From Pseudomonas anuradhapurensis (lineage in GTDB: Bacteria > Pseudomonadota > Gammaproteobacteria > Pseudomonadales > Pseudomonadaceae): a stretch of DNA of 64,000 bases. The position numbers and the translations under genes were made by a program. The notes under the pieces are model-generated. The model saw only the letters and a list, made by a program, of their open reading frames with translations, was not told where the DNA came from and did not search any database. The stretch spans positions 62,001-126,000 of the forward strand of contig NZ_CP077097.1 in assembly GCF_014269225.2 (NCBI RefSeq), given 5' to 3'. Shown here piece by piece: positions 27,491 through 36,805 of the stretch (the stretch's first letter is position 1; every line of letters begins with the position of its first letter).

Positions 27491-29422
27491 ATGACTGAAG
27501 ACGCTGAGCGCTGGAAAGAAAAATACCTTAAAAGCATCGAGCAGCAGGAACGGCTCGAGCGCCGTTGGGAGGCCCGTCTCGACTTGCTGCGCCGCGGCCT
27601 GGTCCGCAGCACCCTGGCTGCCGAAGGCAGTGACAAGGTGGTGGACCAGTGCATGAAGGAAATGCGCGAGGTCATCCGCAGCGACAACATGGACGCTGGC
27701 CTCGCCGGCCTGATTCCGCGCCTGGAGAAAGCGGTGCTGGATTCCGAGCAGCGTCGGGAAACCCGCATGAACCAGGTCGGTGACGCCTTGACCGCACTGG
27801 TTGGCCAACTGCAAGGCCTGCCGCTGCCGAACGAAGTCTCGCGGCCGTTGAAAAAACTGGCGAAGAAGCTCGAAGGCGGCGTCGCCCAGTCACGCGATCT
27901 GCCGCCGTTGCTGGGTGAACTGAGCGGCTTGCAGGGCCGCGCACTGTCAGCCCTGGGCAAGCGTGGGGAAGAGGCCCGGCCGGGTTTGTTGCAGCGCCTG
28001 TTCGGCAGCCGTGAGGAAGACACCCCAGGCGCACCGACGCCTGTAGCGGTGGCGCCGCCTGCTGTAACCACGCAGCCCCAGGCGATTGATGCCGCGCAGG
28101 CCGACGATGTGGATGCGTTGCAGCCGCTGCCAGCCCCCCAAGCCGCTGTTGACGATGTACCTGTGGCGGCGGAGGCCGAGCTGGAAGTGCCTGGCCCGGC
28201 GTTGATCGAAACGGCCGAACTATCGCCAGCCCCGTTGCCGCCGCCAGCTGCGCACGACGAACCCCTACCGCAAGCCTCCGGTGGCGAGCTGCTGGCTGAA
28301 GCAGAGCCGCCACAAATACCTGAGGAAACCCCTGGCGAAGACGGCACCTATGCCCTGCCGGATGCGGTCGAGCCGCCCTACAGCCAGGTGGCTGCGCATA
28401 TCGAGCAGACCCTGCTCGGCCTGCTCGATGATCTCAGCCTGCCCGAGCGGCACAAGGCCCAGGCGCTGGAGATGCGTGAACGGGTTGCCCGCGGCCTGAA
28501 CTGGTATGAGCTGATCCCGGTGCTGGACGACCTGGCTGTGCTGATGCTGGCGATCACCGACAGCGGCCAGCATGAATTCGAAACCTACCTGCAGCAGCTC
28601 AACGAACGCCTGGAAGGCTTCCAGAGCCACTTGCACGAGGCCAGTGTTGGCCATGCCGACAACAGTTCTGCTGCCCGCGAGCTGGATAACCAGCTGCGCG
28701 AGCACGTCGACGGGCTGCAAAGCAGCGTGCAAGGTGCTGCCGATGTGGACAGCCTCAAGCACATCCTGGACAACCGCCTGGAAGGCTTGCTGGTAACCAT
28801 GGACCAGCACAAGCATGAGCGCGATCGCCGTGAGCAGGAGCTGGCAGGGCGCCTGCAAGGGTTGTCGGAGCGGGTGGCGAACATGGAGCAGGAGGCGCTC
28901 GGCTATCGCGAGCACCTGGAAGAACAGCGGCAGAAAGCCTTGCTCGACCCGCTTACCGGCCTGCCCAACCGTGCGGCATGGAGCGAGCGGGTCGAGCGCG
29001 AAATGATCGAGTGGCAGGATAAAGGTGGCCACCTGACGATGGCGATCCTCGACCTTGACCATTTCAAACGCATCAACGACGGCTACGGGCACCTGGCCGG
29101 GGACAAGGTATTGAAAATTGTCGCCGACCAGTTGCGCAAGCGCCTGAACGGTCGCGGGTTCATCGCCCGGTTTGGTGGCGAAGAGTTTGTCCTGTTGCTG
29201 CCGCAGACCTCGTTGGCAGCGGCTGCCGAGGTGGCCGAGGCTCTGCGCGCTGCCGTCGAGGCGTGCCCGTTCCACTTCAAGGGCGAACGGGTGGTGATCA
29301 CCACGTCCATCGGCCTGAGTGCGTTCCGTTCCGGCGAGCGTGGCGACCAGGTGCTCAAGCGCGCCGATGCGGCGCTGTACCGGGCCAAGGACCTGGGGCG
29401 CAATCGCGTCGAGCAGGGGTAG
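27491..29422 (+). CDS. dgcH: GGDEF diguanylate cyclase with long helical N-terminus
   Basis: A 643-aa cytoplasmic protein. Residues 1-170 are helical and charged, 175-270 form a Pro/Ala-rich linker, 280-470 are helical with coiled-coil character, and the C-terminus is a GGDEF domain with intact GGEEF at 562-566, so it should make c-di-GMP. The product-inhibition RxxD is missing (NGRG at that position). I prefer the ATG at 27491; a TTG at 27464 directly after the previous stop is possible. From memory, P. aeruginosa DgcH (PA5487) has the same neighbours; the symbol rests on that. Confidence 0.88.
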   Translation: MTEDAERWKEKYLKSIEQQERLERRWEARLDLLRRGLVRSTLAAEGSDKVVDQCMKEMREVIRSDNMDAGLAGLIPRLEKAVLDSEQRRETRMNQVGDALTALVGQLQGLPLPNEVSRPLKKLAKKLEGGVAQSRDLPPLLGELSGLQGRALSALGKRGEEARPGLLQRLFGSREEDTPGAPTPVAVAPPAVTTQPQAIDAAQADDVDALQPLPAPQAAVDDVPVAAEAELEVPGPALIETAELSPAPLPPPAAHDEPLPQASGGELLAEAEPPQIPEETPGEDGTYALPDAVEPPYSQVAAHIEQTLLGLLDDLSLPERHKAQALEMRERVARGLNWYELIPVLDDLAVLMLAITDSGQHEFETYLQQLNERLEGFQSHLHEASVGHADNSSAARELDNQLREHVDGLQSSVQGAADVDSLKHILDNRLEGLLVTMDQHKHERDRREQELAGRLQGLSERVANMEQEALGYREHLEEQRQKALLDPLTGLPNRAAWSERVEREMIEWQDKGGHLTMAILDLDHFKRINDGYGHLAGDKVLKIVADQLRKRLNGRGFIARFGGEEFVLLLPQTSLAAAAEVAEALRAAVEACPFHFKGERVVITTSIGLSAFRSGERGDQVLKRADAALYRAKDLGRNRVEQG

Positions 29423-29502
29423 TCGGCTGTTGCTGAATCGCGGCACGCACGGTACCAGGGGAGCACGTTATACTGTAGCGCTCATACGCTGAGGCCACTG
29501 AC

Positions 29503-30291
29503 GTGCTTTCCACGCTTAAAAGAACGCTGATTTCCTTCTTGCTGTTGTCTGTCGCCGGTTGCTCGACGGGCCTGCGCATCGACCGTAGCCATCCTTCGGC
29601 CAACCAGGACAACCGTATACAGTTCGTTGTCCTCCATTACACCAATGCTTCGCTGGATAGGTCCCTGGCGTTGCTGACCCATGGCGAAGTCAGCAGTCAC
29701 TACCTGATTGGCGATGGCCCGGGCACGGTGTACCAGTTGGTGGATGAGAGCCGTCGCGCCTGGCATGCAGGGGATAGCCAGTGGCAGGGGCGAACCTGGC
29801 TGAATTCTTCTTCCATTGGTATCGAAATCGTCAACCCAGGCTTTACCGACACGCCGAACGGCCGGGTCTGGCACCCTTACAGCGAAGCGCAGATCCAGTC
29901 GCTGATCGCGCTGCTCAAGGACATCGTGAAGCGTAACCACATCGAGCCCCGCCACATCATTGGCCACAGCGACATCGCGCCGCTGCGCAAGCTGGATCCG
30001 GGGCCGCTGTTCCCCTGGAAGCGGCTGGCCGATGCCGGGCTGGGGATCTGGCCGGATGCCAATGCAGTGGCGCGCCAGCAGGCCTATTTCAGCGTCAACC
30101 CACCCAGTGTCGGCTGGTATCAGCAGGAGTTGGCGCGGTTTGGCTATGCGATCGAGCAAACCGGCGTACTGGATGTCGCCACCCGCCATGTGATCGCCGC
30201 ATTCCAGATGCGCTTCCGCCCACAGCGTTTCGACGGCATGCCGGATGCCCAGACAGCGGCGATGCTGCAGGTACTCAACCACATGCGTTAA
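29503..30291 (+). CDS. AmpD-type N-acetylmuramoyl-L-alanine amidase, lipoprotein
   Basis: A 262-aa protein that cleaves the amide bond between MurNAc and the stem peptide. The lipobox VAGC (Cys20) places it in the envelope. The amidase_2 zinc site is visible: His in VLHYTN, His/Asp in the region IIGHSDIAP, and the conserved KLDPGPLFPW. A C-terminal peptidoglycan-binding-like domain follows (about 195-262). It starts at GTG after GAGG. Neighbours match the place of P. aeruginosa ampDh2. Together with AmpD-type paralogues it may affect beta-lactamase induction. Confidence 0.9.
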   Translation: MLSTLKRTLISFLLLSVAGCSTGLRIDRSHPSANQDNRIQFVVLHYTNASLDRSLALLTHGEVSSHYLIGDGPGTVYQLVDESRRAWHAGDSQWQGRTWLNSSSIGIEIVNPGFTDTPNGRVWHPYSEAQIQSLIALLKDIVKRNHIEPRHIIGHSDIAPLRKLDPGPLFPWKRLADAGLGIWPDANAVARQQAYFSVNPPSVGWYQQELARFGYAIEQTGVLDVATRHVIAAFQMRFRPQRFDGMPDAQTAAMLQVLNHMR

Positions 30292-30382
30292 GCCTGTCGC
30301 AGCGGCCGGCAGAGGTTCAATCCAGGCGCCAGACGGCAAAGGTGATTCCCGATCCAGTTGCTATACCTTAGTAATCAACTGG

Positions 30383-31993
30383 ATGCCGTCGATGTCAGCG
30401 CTCACCGTGTTGCTGCGCCAAATTTTTTTCCATCCCTGGTTGCTGGCCACCCTGGCAGCATTGGCCAGTGCCGCACTGTTGCTCTCCGCCAGCCTCGGCA
30501 TTGCCTTGCAGCAGATGAAGCAAAGCGAGAGCGAACAGATGAATGCCCAGGGCGAACGCTTTCTGGAGCGCCTGGAGCAGGTGTTCGGCCAGTTGCGTGA
30601 AGGGGTCGACCTGTTGCAGGCCCAGCCCTTGCGCGGTTGCAGCCCGGCGATGCTCACGACACTGCAGCAGGTAAGCCTGAGTTCGCGGTTCATTTATGAG
30701 GCGGCGTACGTGGATGGGAGCGTCGCCTGCTCCAGCCGTGGTGACGAGCGGGCCTTCGAACGCTTGCGTGCCCCTGACATTCAGGGGCCGACCTACAGTT
30801 ATTGGTTGAACACCACGACCGAGCCGAACGAGAACCTGGCCGCGCTGATGTTGGGGCGAGGCAAGTTCGTGGTGTCCACCTCCCGTGGCCACCTGACCGA
30901 TGTGGTCGACCTTCCTCCAGGCGGTAGCCTGGTGGTGGTATTGGATAATGGCGCCCGGGCCATTCCGGTCCTGGGCCCGCCGCAGGTCTGGCCGCCACCC
31001 TCGGCCTGGTCGACCAGCCAGAAGTCGCTGCTCGAACTCAGCGACCGCTTGATCTACCGCATGCCGACCAAGTCACCGGATTACCAGCTGGTGCTGATCG
31101 CCCCGCGGGCGAAACTGCCGCTGCGGATGAACGGCATGCTCTGGCTACTGTTCCCCGGTAGCGTGCTGGCAGCCTGCTTCATCGGCTGGGTGGTGCTGCA
31201 ATTGATCCTGCAGAAGCGCTCGATGAGTTCGGAATTGCAGAACGCCTTGCGCCGCGGTGAGCTGCAGGTGCTCTATCAACCGATCTTCGAACTCGACAGC
31301 CGACGCTGCGTGGGGGCCGAGGCCTTGGTGCGCTGGCGCCGCCCGGACGGGACGCTGACCAGCCCGGACCTGTTCATTCCGCTGGCGGAAAACACCGGGC
31401 AGATTCGCCAGATCACCGACTTTGTCCTGCAGCGAGTGCTGGAGCAGTTGGGCCAGCTGCTGCGCTCGCACCCCGACTTGTACATTTCGGTGAACCTCGC
31501 GGCTTGCGATGTGATGGTGCCGCGGATAGGCCGGGTGGCGGCACGCTTGCTGGCCTTGCACAAAGTGGCGGCCAGGCAGATTGCCTTCGAGGTGACCGAG
31601 CGTGGCCTGATCGATGTGGTGGTGGCGCGCGATAACCTGCAGGCACTGCGGGCGGTGGGCCATCAGGTGTTGATCGATGATTTCGGCACGGGTTATTGCA
31701 GCCTGGCTTATCTGCAGACCCTGCCGGTGGATTGCCTGAAGATCGACAAGGCGTTCATCGATGCCTTGGGGCATGACGCCGCCAGCAGTGGGGTTGCCCC
31801 GCATATCATCCGCATGGCCCATGACCTGCATCTGCGGGTGATTGCCGAAGGCATCGAGAGCGAGGACCAGGCGCTACTGCTCAGTAGCGAAGGGGTTCAT
31901 TATGGCCAGGGCTGGCTATTTGCCCGGCCGTTGAATGCCCGCCAGTTTGCCGAGTTGGTGACCCGCGGGCGTCAGGCCGGCAGCGCCATGTAG
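30383..31993 (+). CDS. CSS-motif EAL c-di-GMP phosphodiesterase
   Basis: A 536-aa inner-membrane protein. A membrane helix (about 12-38) is followed by a periplasmic sensor with paired cysteines including the CSS motif (ACSSRG), a second helix (about 255-280) and a cytoplasmic EAL domain. Catalytic residues are complete: EAL in GAEALVRW, Asn in SVNLA, Glu in FEVTERG, DDFGTG, the Lys in LKIDKAF and Glu in AEGIES. So it should degrade c-di-GMP. CSS-type sensors respond to periplasmic disulfide state, and dsbA lies 4 kb away. Start ambiguous between 30383 and 30392. Its 3' end overlaps that of kinB by 22 bp. Confidence 0.9.
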   Translation: MPSMSALTVLLRQIFFHPWLLATLAALASAALLLSASLGIALQQMKQSESEQMNAQGERFLERLEQVFGQLREGVDLLQAQPLRGCSPAMLTTLQQVSLSSRFIYEAAYVDGSVACSSRGDERAFERLRAPDIQGPTYSYWLNTTTEPNENLAALMLGRGKFVVSTSRGHLTDVVDLPPGGSLVVVLDNGARAIPVLGPPQVWPPPSAWSTSQKSLLELSDRLIYRMPTKSPDYQLVLIAPRAKLPLRMNGMLWLLFPGSVLAACFIGWVVLQLILQKRSMSSELQNALRRGELQVLYQPIFELDSRRCVGAEALVRWRRPDGTLTSPDLFIPLAENTGQIRQITDFVLQRVLEQLGQLLRSHPDLYISVNLAACDVMVPRIGRVAARLLALHKVAARQIAFEVTERGLIDVVVARDNLQALRAVGHQVLIDDFGTGYCSLAYLQTLPVDCLKIDKAFIDALGHDAASSGVAPHIIRMAHDLHLRVIAEGIESEDQALLLSSEGVHYGQGWLFARPLNARQFAELVTRGRQAGSAM

Positions 31994-33753
31994 AACTGGG
32001 TGCCCTGCCCTGGCCGGGAGAAAACCCCCATGCGCCCGCCATGCAGCTGCACGATCTCCTTGCACAGCGCCAGCCCCAAGCCAGCCCCGCCCTTCTTGCG
32101 CCCTACCTGCACGAACGGTTCGAAGATGCGCCCCTGCTGCCCATAGGCGATGCCCTCGCCGTTATCCTCGACGCTGATGATCACCCGTTCCGCATGGCGT
32201 CGTGCATGCAGGCGAATCCGCCCGCCGCTGGCAGTATGGCGGATGGCGTTGTGCAACAGGTTGTCCAGGACCCGGTCGAGTTGGGCGACGTCGGCCTGGA
32301 TGCGTGGCAACGGCGGTTCCAGCTCTCGGATCAGCTCGATCTGCTTGTGCGCTGCCTGCTCGGCAAAGCGCAGTTGCGCACGTTCCAGCAGCTCGTCGAT
32401 GGCGCACGGGGCCAGCTCGAGCTTCTGCAGCCCGCTCTGGTAGCGACTGAAGTTGAGCAAGTCATTGATCAACTGGGTAAGGCGCTGCATTTCTTCGCCA
32501 ATGGTTTCCAGCAGGTCCTGCTCGCGAGCCTCGGGTGGGAACTTGAGGCGCTCGCGCAGCAGCCCGAAGGCCATGTGCATGCCGGTTACCGGGGTACGCA
32601 GCTCGTGAGAAGCGCGCAGCACGAACTCGCTGCGCACGCGTTCGAAAGCGCGTTGCTCGGTCACATCGTGCAACACCATCACCGCACCGAGGATTGGCCC
32701 TTGCGGGTGGCTGACCGGGGTCAGGCTGTAGGTGAGCAGGCGGGTTTCTTCATCGACCTCGATGTTCAGGTCATCCGGTGGGCGGTCGAGGTTGCCGCCG
32801 CGCAGCACCTGGCGAATTTGTTGTTCCAGTTCCGGGCGCTGCAAGGCGTCGGCCAGGCTGCTTCCCACGCGGCTGTCGGACCAGCCCAGCTGGCGCTGGG
32901 CCACCGGGTTGAGGTGTTCCAGGCGGCCCTGGCGGTCGATGATCAGCAAGCCGTCGTCGATACTGTCCAGTACAGCCTGCAGGCGTTGCTGGCCGGCCAG
33001 CAGTTCATCGACATTGGTGGCCTGGTGCTTGCGCAAGGCCTCGGCCATCATGCCGAAGCGGCGGGTCAGCTGGTTGAGCTCGGCGGCCTGGGTCACCGGC
33101 AGGGTGACATCGAAATTGCCTTCGCCAAGCTGGTCGGCCGCTTTGGCCAGTGCTTCGATCGGCTGGCCAAAGCGCCGCGCGATGTTGTGCGCAGTGACGA
33201 AGCCCAGCACCAGCACTACCAGGCCCATCAGGCCAAGCACGCCGCTGATCAGCAAGGCGTGGTCGCGGGTGAGTTCCTCGCTGCGGGTAATATGCTCCAA
33301 AGCCTGTTTGTGGGAATCGATCAGGTCGCTGCGAACCTGGTTGAAGGCGGCGCCCAGCGGCTGCTCTGCACCCATGCTGCGGGCGGGCGCGGCGCTCTCC
33401 CGGTAGGCCTGGAGAAATGCCTGGTAATTGCGGCTGGCCTTGCTGAAGCTGGGACGCTCGCCGCCCTGTTCCAGGGCCTGATTGAGCAGGGCCTGGAAAT
33501 CTTCCTGCAGCAGCCGCAGGCTTTCCGGGGTGGTGTCCTCGTCAAGAATCAGGGTCATCTGTTCGCCGAGGTTCTGGCGCAGTTTCAGCCCAACCTCCAG
33601 GACATGGGTCGTATCGCGCACCAATTGCTGTTGCACTGCGGCCATCTGCAGAACACTGACCAACCCCAGCAACAGGCCCAGCAGCGCCACGGTAACCAGC
33701 GCCGAAATGCTGAGGAACAGCCGCGTGCGCAGCTTCATGGGTGGCCACTTCAT
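31972..33753 (-). CDS. kinB: Sensor histidine kinase KinB
   Basis: A 593-aa membrane sensor kinase paired with AlgB. Membrane helices at about 12-37 and 168-188 enclose a helical periplasmic domain; then HAMP (about 190-240), PAS (about 255-365), the H-box SHELRTP with His383, and a catalytic ATPase domain with N and G boxes. The ATG at 33753 overlaps the algB stop by ATGA; an internal ATG at 33738 (MKLRTR) is an alternative start. In P. aeruginosa KinB controls alginate and virulence; P. putida uses the pair more broadly. Confidence 0.93.
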   Translation of the reverse strand: MKWPPMKLRTRLFLSISALVTVALLGLLLGLVSVLQMAAVQQQLVRDTTHVLEVGLKLRQNLGEQMTLILDEDTTPESLRLLQEDFQALLNQALEQGGERPSFSKASRNYQAFLQAYRESAAPARSMGAEQPLGAAFNQVRSDLIDSHKQALEHITRSEELTRDHALLISGVLGLMGLVVLVLGFVTAHNIARRFGQPIEALAKAADQLGEGNFDVTLPVTQAAELNQLTRRFGMMAEALRKHQATNVDELLAGQQRLQAVLDSIDDGLLIIDRQGRLEHLNPVAQRQLGWSDSRVGSSLADALQRPELEQQIRQVLRGGNLDRPPDDLNIEVDEETRLLTYSLTPVSHPQGPILGAVMVLHDVTEQRAFERVRSEFVLRASHELRTPVTGMHMAFGLLRERLKFPPEAREQDLLETIGEEMQRLTQLINDLLNFSRYQSGLQKLELAPCAIDELLERAQLRFAEQAAHKQIELIRELEPPLPRIQADVAQLDRVLDNLLHNAIRHTASGGRIRLHARRHAERVIISVEDNGEGIAYGQQGRIFEPFVQVGRKKGGAGLGLALCKEIVQLHGGRMGVFSRPGQGTQFYMALPA

Positions 33754-35096
33754 AGGTTGTACTGCTTGCGCTTGCGGTACAGGGTGGAGGCATCGATGCC
33801 CAGGGTCTTGGCGGCTTGGTCCAGGGTGTCGCTGGCAGCCAGCACCGCGCCGATATGGGCGCGCTCCAGCTCATCCAGGCTCAGGGCCGCGCCAACGCGC
33901 GGGGTGTTGCCTGCGGGCTGCTCGCCCATGCCCAGGTGGCTGACTTCCACGCGCTCCTGCGGGCAGATGATGCTGGCCCGCTCCACCACGTTGCGCAGTT
34001 CACGGATGTTGCCGGGCCAGCGGTAGTTGAGCAGCGCTGTTCGGGCTTCGTCACTGAACCCGCGCGCGGGTCGGGAGTATTCCTTGACGAAGCGGGCGAG
34101 GAAGCGGTCGGCCAGGGTCAGGATATCTTCACTGCGCTCGCGCAGCGGCGGCAGGTGCAGGGTGATGACGTTCAGGCGGTACAGCAAGTCTTCACGGAAG
34201 CGGCTTTCGCGCACCATTTCTTCGAGGTTGAGGTTGGTGGCGGCGAGGATACGTACATCGGCACGGCGGGTGACTGGGTCGCCGACGCGCTCGTACTCCT
34301 TGTCCTGAATGAAGCGCAGCAACTTTGGCTGCAAGGTCAGTGGGAAATCACCGATTTCGTCGAGGAACAGCGTGCCGCCGTCGGCCTGGTTGACCCGCCC
34401 CAGGGTGCTTTCGCTGGCGCCGGTAAAGGCGCCGCGGGTGTGGCCGAACAGCTCGCTTTCCATCAGTTCGGCGTTCAGCGACGGGCAGTTGATGGTCACG
34501 CAGGCTTTGCGCGCCCGCTTGCTCCAGCCGTGGATGGCCCGGGCCAGTTCGCCTTTACCGGTACCGGACTCACCAAGGATGAGGATATTGGCGTCGGTGG
34601 TGGCAACCTGGCGGGCGGTTTCCAGCACCGCCATCATCGCCGGGCTGTGCGAGTCCAGGCCGTCCTTGGGCTTGCGCACTTCGCCTTCGAGGGCTTCCAG
34701 GCGTGCAGACAGTTGGCGCACTTCCAGCTGCTTGGCGGTGGCCAGGCGCAGCTGGTCGGGGCTGCACGGCTTGACCAGGTAATCGGCCGCGCCGGCCTGG
34801 ATCGCATCCACCGCCGTGTCGATCGCCGAGTGCGCAGTCACGATCACCACTCGCATCCAGGGGGCCTGGATACGCATTTGCGCCAGCACGTCGAGCCCGT
34901 TGTCTTCGCCCAGGCGCAAATCGAGGAAACACAGGTCGAATACCTGGCGCTGCAGCAGGGTTTCGGCCTGCGCCGCGCTATTGGCCGTGGCCACGCTATA
35001 GCCCTCATCCTCCAGGCAGTAGCGGAAAGTGCGCAGGATCGCGGACTCGTCATCCACCAGCAGAATGCGGCCTTGAGTGTCCTGAGCTGATTCCAT
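33750..35096 (-). CDS. algB: NtrC-family response regulator AlgB
   Basis: A 448-aa two-component activator. The receiver domain has phospho-acceptor Asp59 (LDLR) and Lys109, the AAA+ domain has Walker A GESGTGKGE (175-183) and the sigma-54 contact loop GAFTGA (222-227), and a Fis-type helix-turn-helix ends the protein (TLGIDASTLYRKRK). AAGGAG precedes the ATG. The intact GAFTGA makes direct action on sigma-54 promoters possible, and two such promoters lie just upstream in the divergent direction. Confidence 0.95.
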   Translation of the reverse strand: MESAQDTQGRILLVDDESAILRTFRYCLEDEGYSVATANSAAQAETLLQRQVFDLCFLDLRLGEDNGLDVLAQMRIQAPWMRVVIVTAHSAIDTAVDAIQAGAADYLVKPCSPDQLRLATAKQLEVRQLSARLEALEGEVRKPKDGLDSHSPAMMAVLETARQVATTDANILILGESGTGKGELARAIHGWSKRARKACVTINCPSLNAELMESELFGHTRGAFTGASESTLGRVNQADGGTLFLDEIGDFPLTLQPKLLRFIQDKEYERVGDPVTRRADVRILAATNLNLEEMVRESRFREDLLYRLNVITLHLPPLRERSEDILTLADRFLARFVKEYSRPARGFSDEARTALLNYRWPGNIRELRNVVERASIICPQERVEVSHLGMGEQPAGNTPRVGAALSLDELERAHIGAVLAASDTLDQAAKTLGIDASTLYRKRKQYNL

Positions 35097-35254
35097 GTCC
35101 TGCGCTCCTTAGGGTTAGGTCTTCAAATTAGTGTGGGAAAAATCGGGCAAGTTGCATGGTCAATTCTGAAGGAATCTGTCCTTTGCATGCTAGCCAATGG
35201 CCAATCAAAGCCCAGAGGCCGCGCTATTCCGATGATTTGCTTAGAGATGCCGGG

Positions 35255-35269
35255 TGGCACATTGGTTGC
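35255..35269 (+). promoter_or_regulatory. Sigma-54 promoter of the BON-domain gene
   Basis: TGGCAC, five bases, TTGC: a near-consensus -24/-12 element with GG and GC 10 bp apart, placed 40 bp upstream of the BON gene start. The expected transcript start is near 35281, just before the ribosome site. Confidence 0.8.
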
Positions 35270-35308
35270 GATGATTTTCAGTATTTGCCTACAGAAGGAG
35301 GCATTGCC

Positions 35309-36130
35309 ATGAGCTTTCACCTGCGTACCGCCGTGTTGGCAGCCGCCTTGCTGCCGGTGTTCACCCCGGCATTCGCCGACCCGGTACAGGACGCGCGCCT
35401 TGAAGGTGCGCTGCAAACAGCCCTGTCGCTCAACCGCATGCTCGACCTGTTCCGGATCGACGTCGAAGTAAACGGCAAGCAGGCGCGGCTTTCCGGTGAA
35501 GTGGAGAACGACGTCGAGCGCCAGTTGGCCGAGCAGGTAGCCCTGGCCACCCGCGGCATCGACAGGGTGGACAACCAGCTGCGGGTCAACGCCCAGCTGG
35601 TGGAGCGCCCGCTGGAATTGCGTGCCTACGCCCAGCGTCTGGAAGACGCCACCCTGGCGGCCGTTATCCGCGCCCGGCTGCTGTGGAGCCGCACCACCGA
35701 GAACGCCCCTATAGATGTACAAAGCAGCGAGGGCGTGGTGACCCTGCGCGGCAAGGTCGACAGTGCCGAGGCCAAGGAACTCGCAGGCGTGGTGGCGCGT
35801 ACCACCGATGGCGTGCAGCTGGTGAACAACCTGGTCAGTCTTGATTCGGCTGCCATGGCCAAGGGCAGGGAAGCCCCGGCGGGCGTACCGACCGGGCCGC
35901 AACCGAGCGACAGCTGGATCATCGATAAAATCCAGAACAGCTACCGCTTCAGTCGCAACCTTGACGGCCTGAACCTGAAAGTGGCCAGTGAAGAAGGCCT
36001 GGTTCGGTTGTCAGGCGAAGTGGTCAGCAGCGAACAGAAAACCATTGCCGTCGAAATCGCCCGGCAGATCGTCGGTGTGCGGGGCGTCGATGCCGACCTG
36101 CTCAAGGTGGCGACCAAGGTCGAGGGCTGA
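35309..36130 (+). CDS. Periplasmic BON-domain protein
   Basis: A 273-aa secreted protein with a signal peptide (about 1-22) and three BON repeats (about 28-90, 105-175 and 195-270), each with the Gly-centred pattern seen in VRLSGEV and VTLRGKV. BON proteins bind membranes or peptidoglycan and are induced by osmotic or envelope stress (OsmY is an example). I chose the ATG at 35309 behind AGAAGGAGG. It is transcribed away from algB from a sigma-54-type promoter. Confidence 0.88.
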   Translation: MSFHLRTAVLAAALLPVFTPAFADPVQDARLEGALQTALSLNRMLDLFRIDVEVNGKQARLSGEVENDVERQLAEQVALATRGIDRVDNQLRVNAQLVERPLELRAYAQRLEDATLAAVIRARLLWSRTTENAPIDVQSSEGVVTLRGKVDSAEAKELAGVVARTTDGVQLVNNLVSLDSAAMAKGREAPAGVPTGPQPSDSWIIDKIQNSYRFSRNLDGLNLKVASEEGLVRLSGEVVSSEQKTIAVEIARQIVGVRGVDADLLKVATKVEG

Positions 36131-36246
36131 GCGATCGTGCAATTCGCACGACGGCCAGGCGGGCATCGTGCAGGATACGAGCTTCGCTGGGTTGGCGATT
36201 ACTCATAACTCATTGATTTAAAAGGATTTTGCTGAGATTCCTAGGC

Positions 36247-36262
36247 TGGCATGCTGGCTGCA
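36247..36262 (+). promoter_or_regulatory. Candidate sigma-54 promoter of the ivy cluster
   Basis: TGGCATGCTGGCTGCA keeps the GG and GC pairs 10 bp apart of a -24/-12 element, 47 bp upstream of the first gene start. It is weaker than the site at 35255 but has the same layout. An A-rich AACAAAAA lies between it and the ribosome site. Confidence 0.6.
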
Positions 36263-36308
36263 ATTACCTGTTCAGGTTTGAACAAAAATTACAGCAGGAG
36301 GAGCCGGC

Positions 36309-36599
36309 ATGAACCGTCAACCCGTCAACCGCTCGCAAGACGCCGCACTGCCCCTGCGCCAGATGCTTTCACTCGCCATGGCGCTGCTGCTGACCTTGGC
36401 CGCTGGCCTGTTCTACTACAGCTGGCAGACCGCGCGCCTGGCCGAGCAAGTGGCGGCGCAGACCGCCCTGTTGACCCAGATCCAGGCGACTCATGCCAAC
36501 ACCCTGGTCAAGGCCACCGGCCCGATTTCAGCCGGCCAGGCCACGGCTTCACCGGCCACTGTGGAAACTGTCGTGCCGCAGGATCGCTGGGTCTTCTGA
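36309..36599 (+). CDS. Small single-pass membrane protein
   Basis: A 96-aa protein: polar N-terminus, one membrane helix (about 20-41), then a helical periplasmic or cytoplasmic tail rich in Ala, Gln and Thr. No known domain recognised. A strong ribosome site (CAGGAGGAG) precedes the ATG. First gene of a three-gene cluster with the DUF1328 protein and the Ivy-type lysozyme inhibitor. Confidence 0.8.
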   Translation: MNRQPVNRSQDAALPLRQMLSLAMALLLTLAAGLFYYSWQTARLAEQVAAQTALLTQIQATHANTLVKATGPISAGQATASPATVETVVPQDRWVF

Positions 36600-36803
<204 letters not shown>

Positions 36804-36805
36804 AG

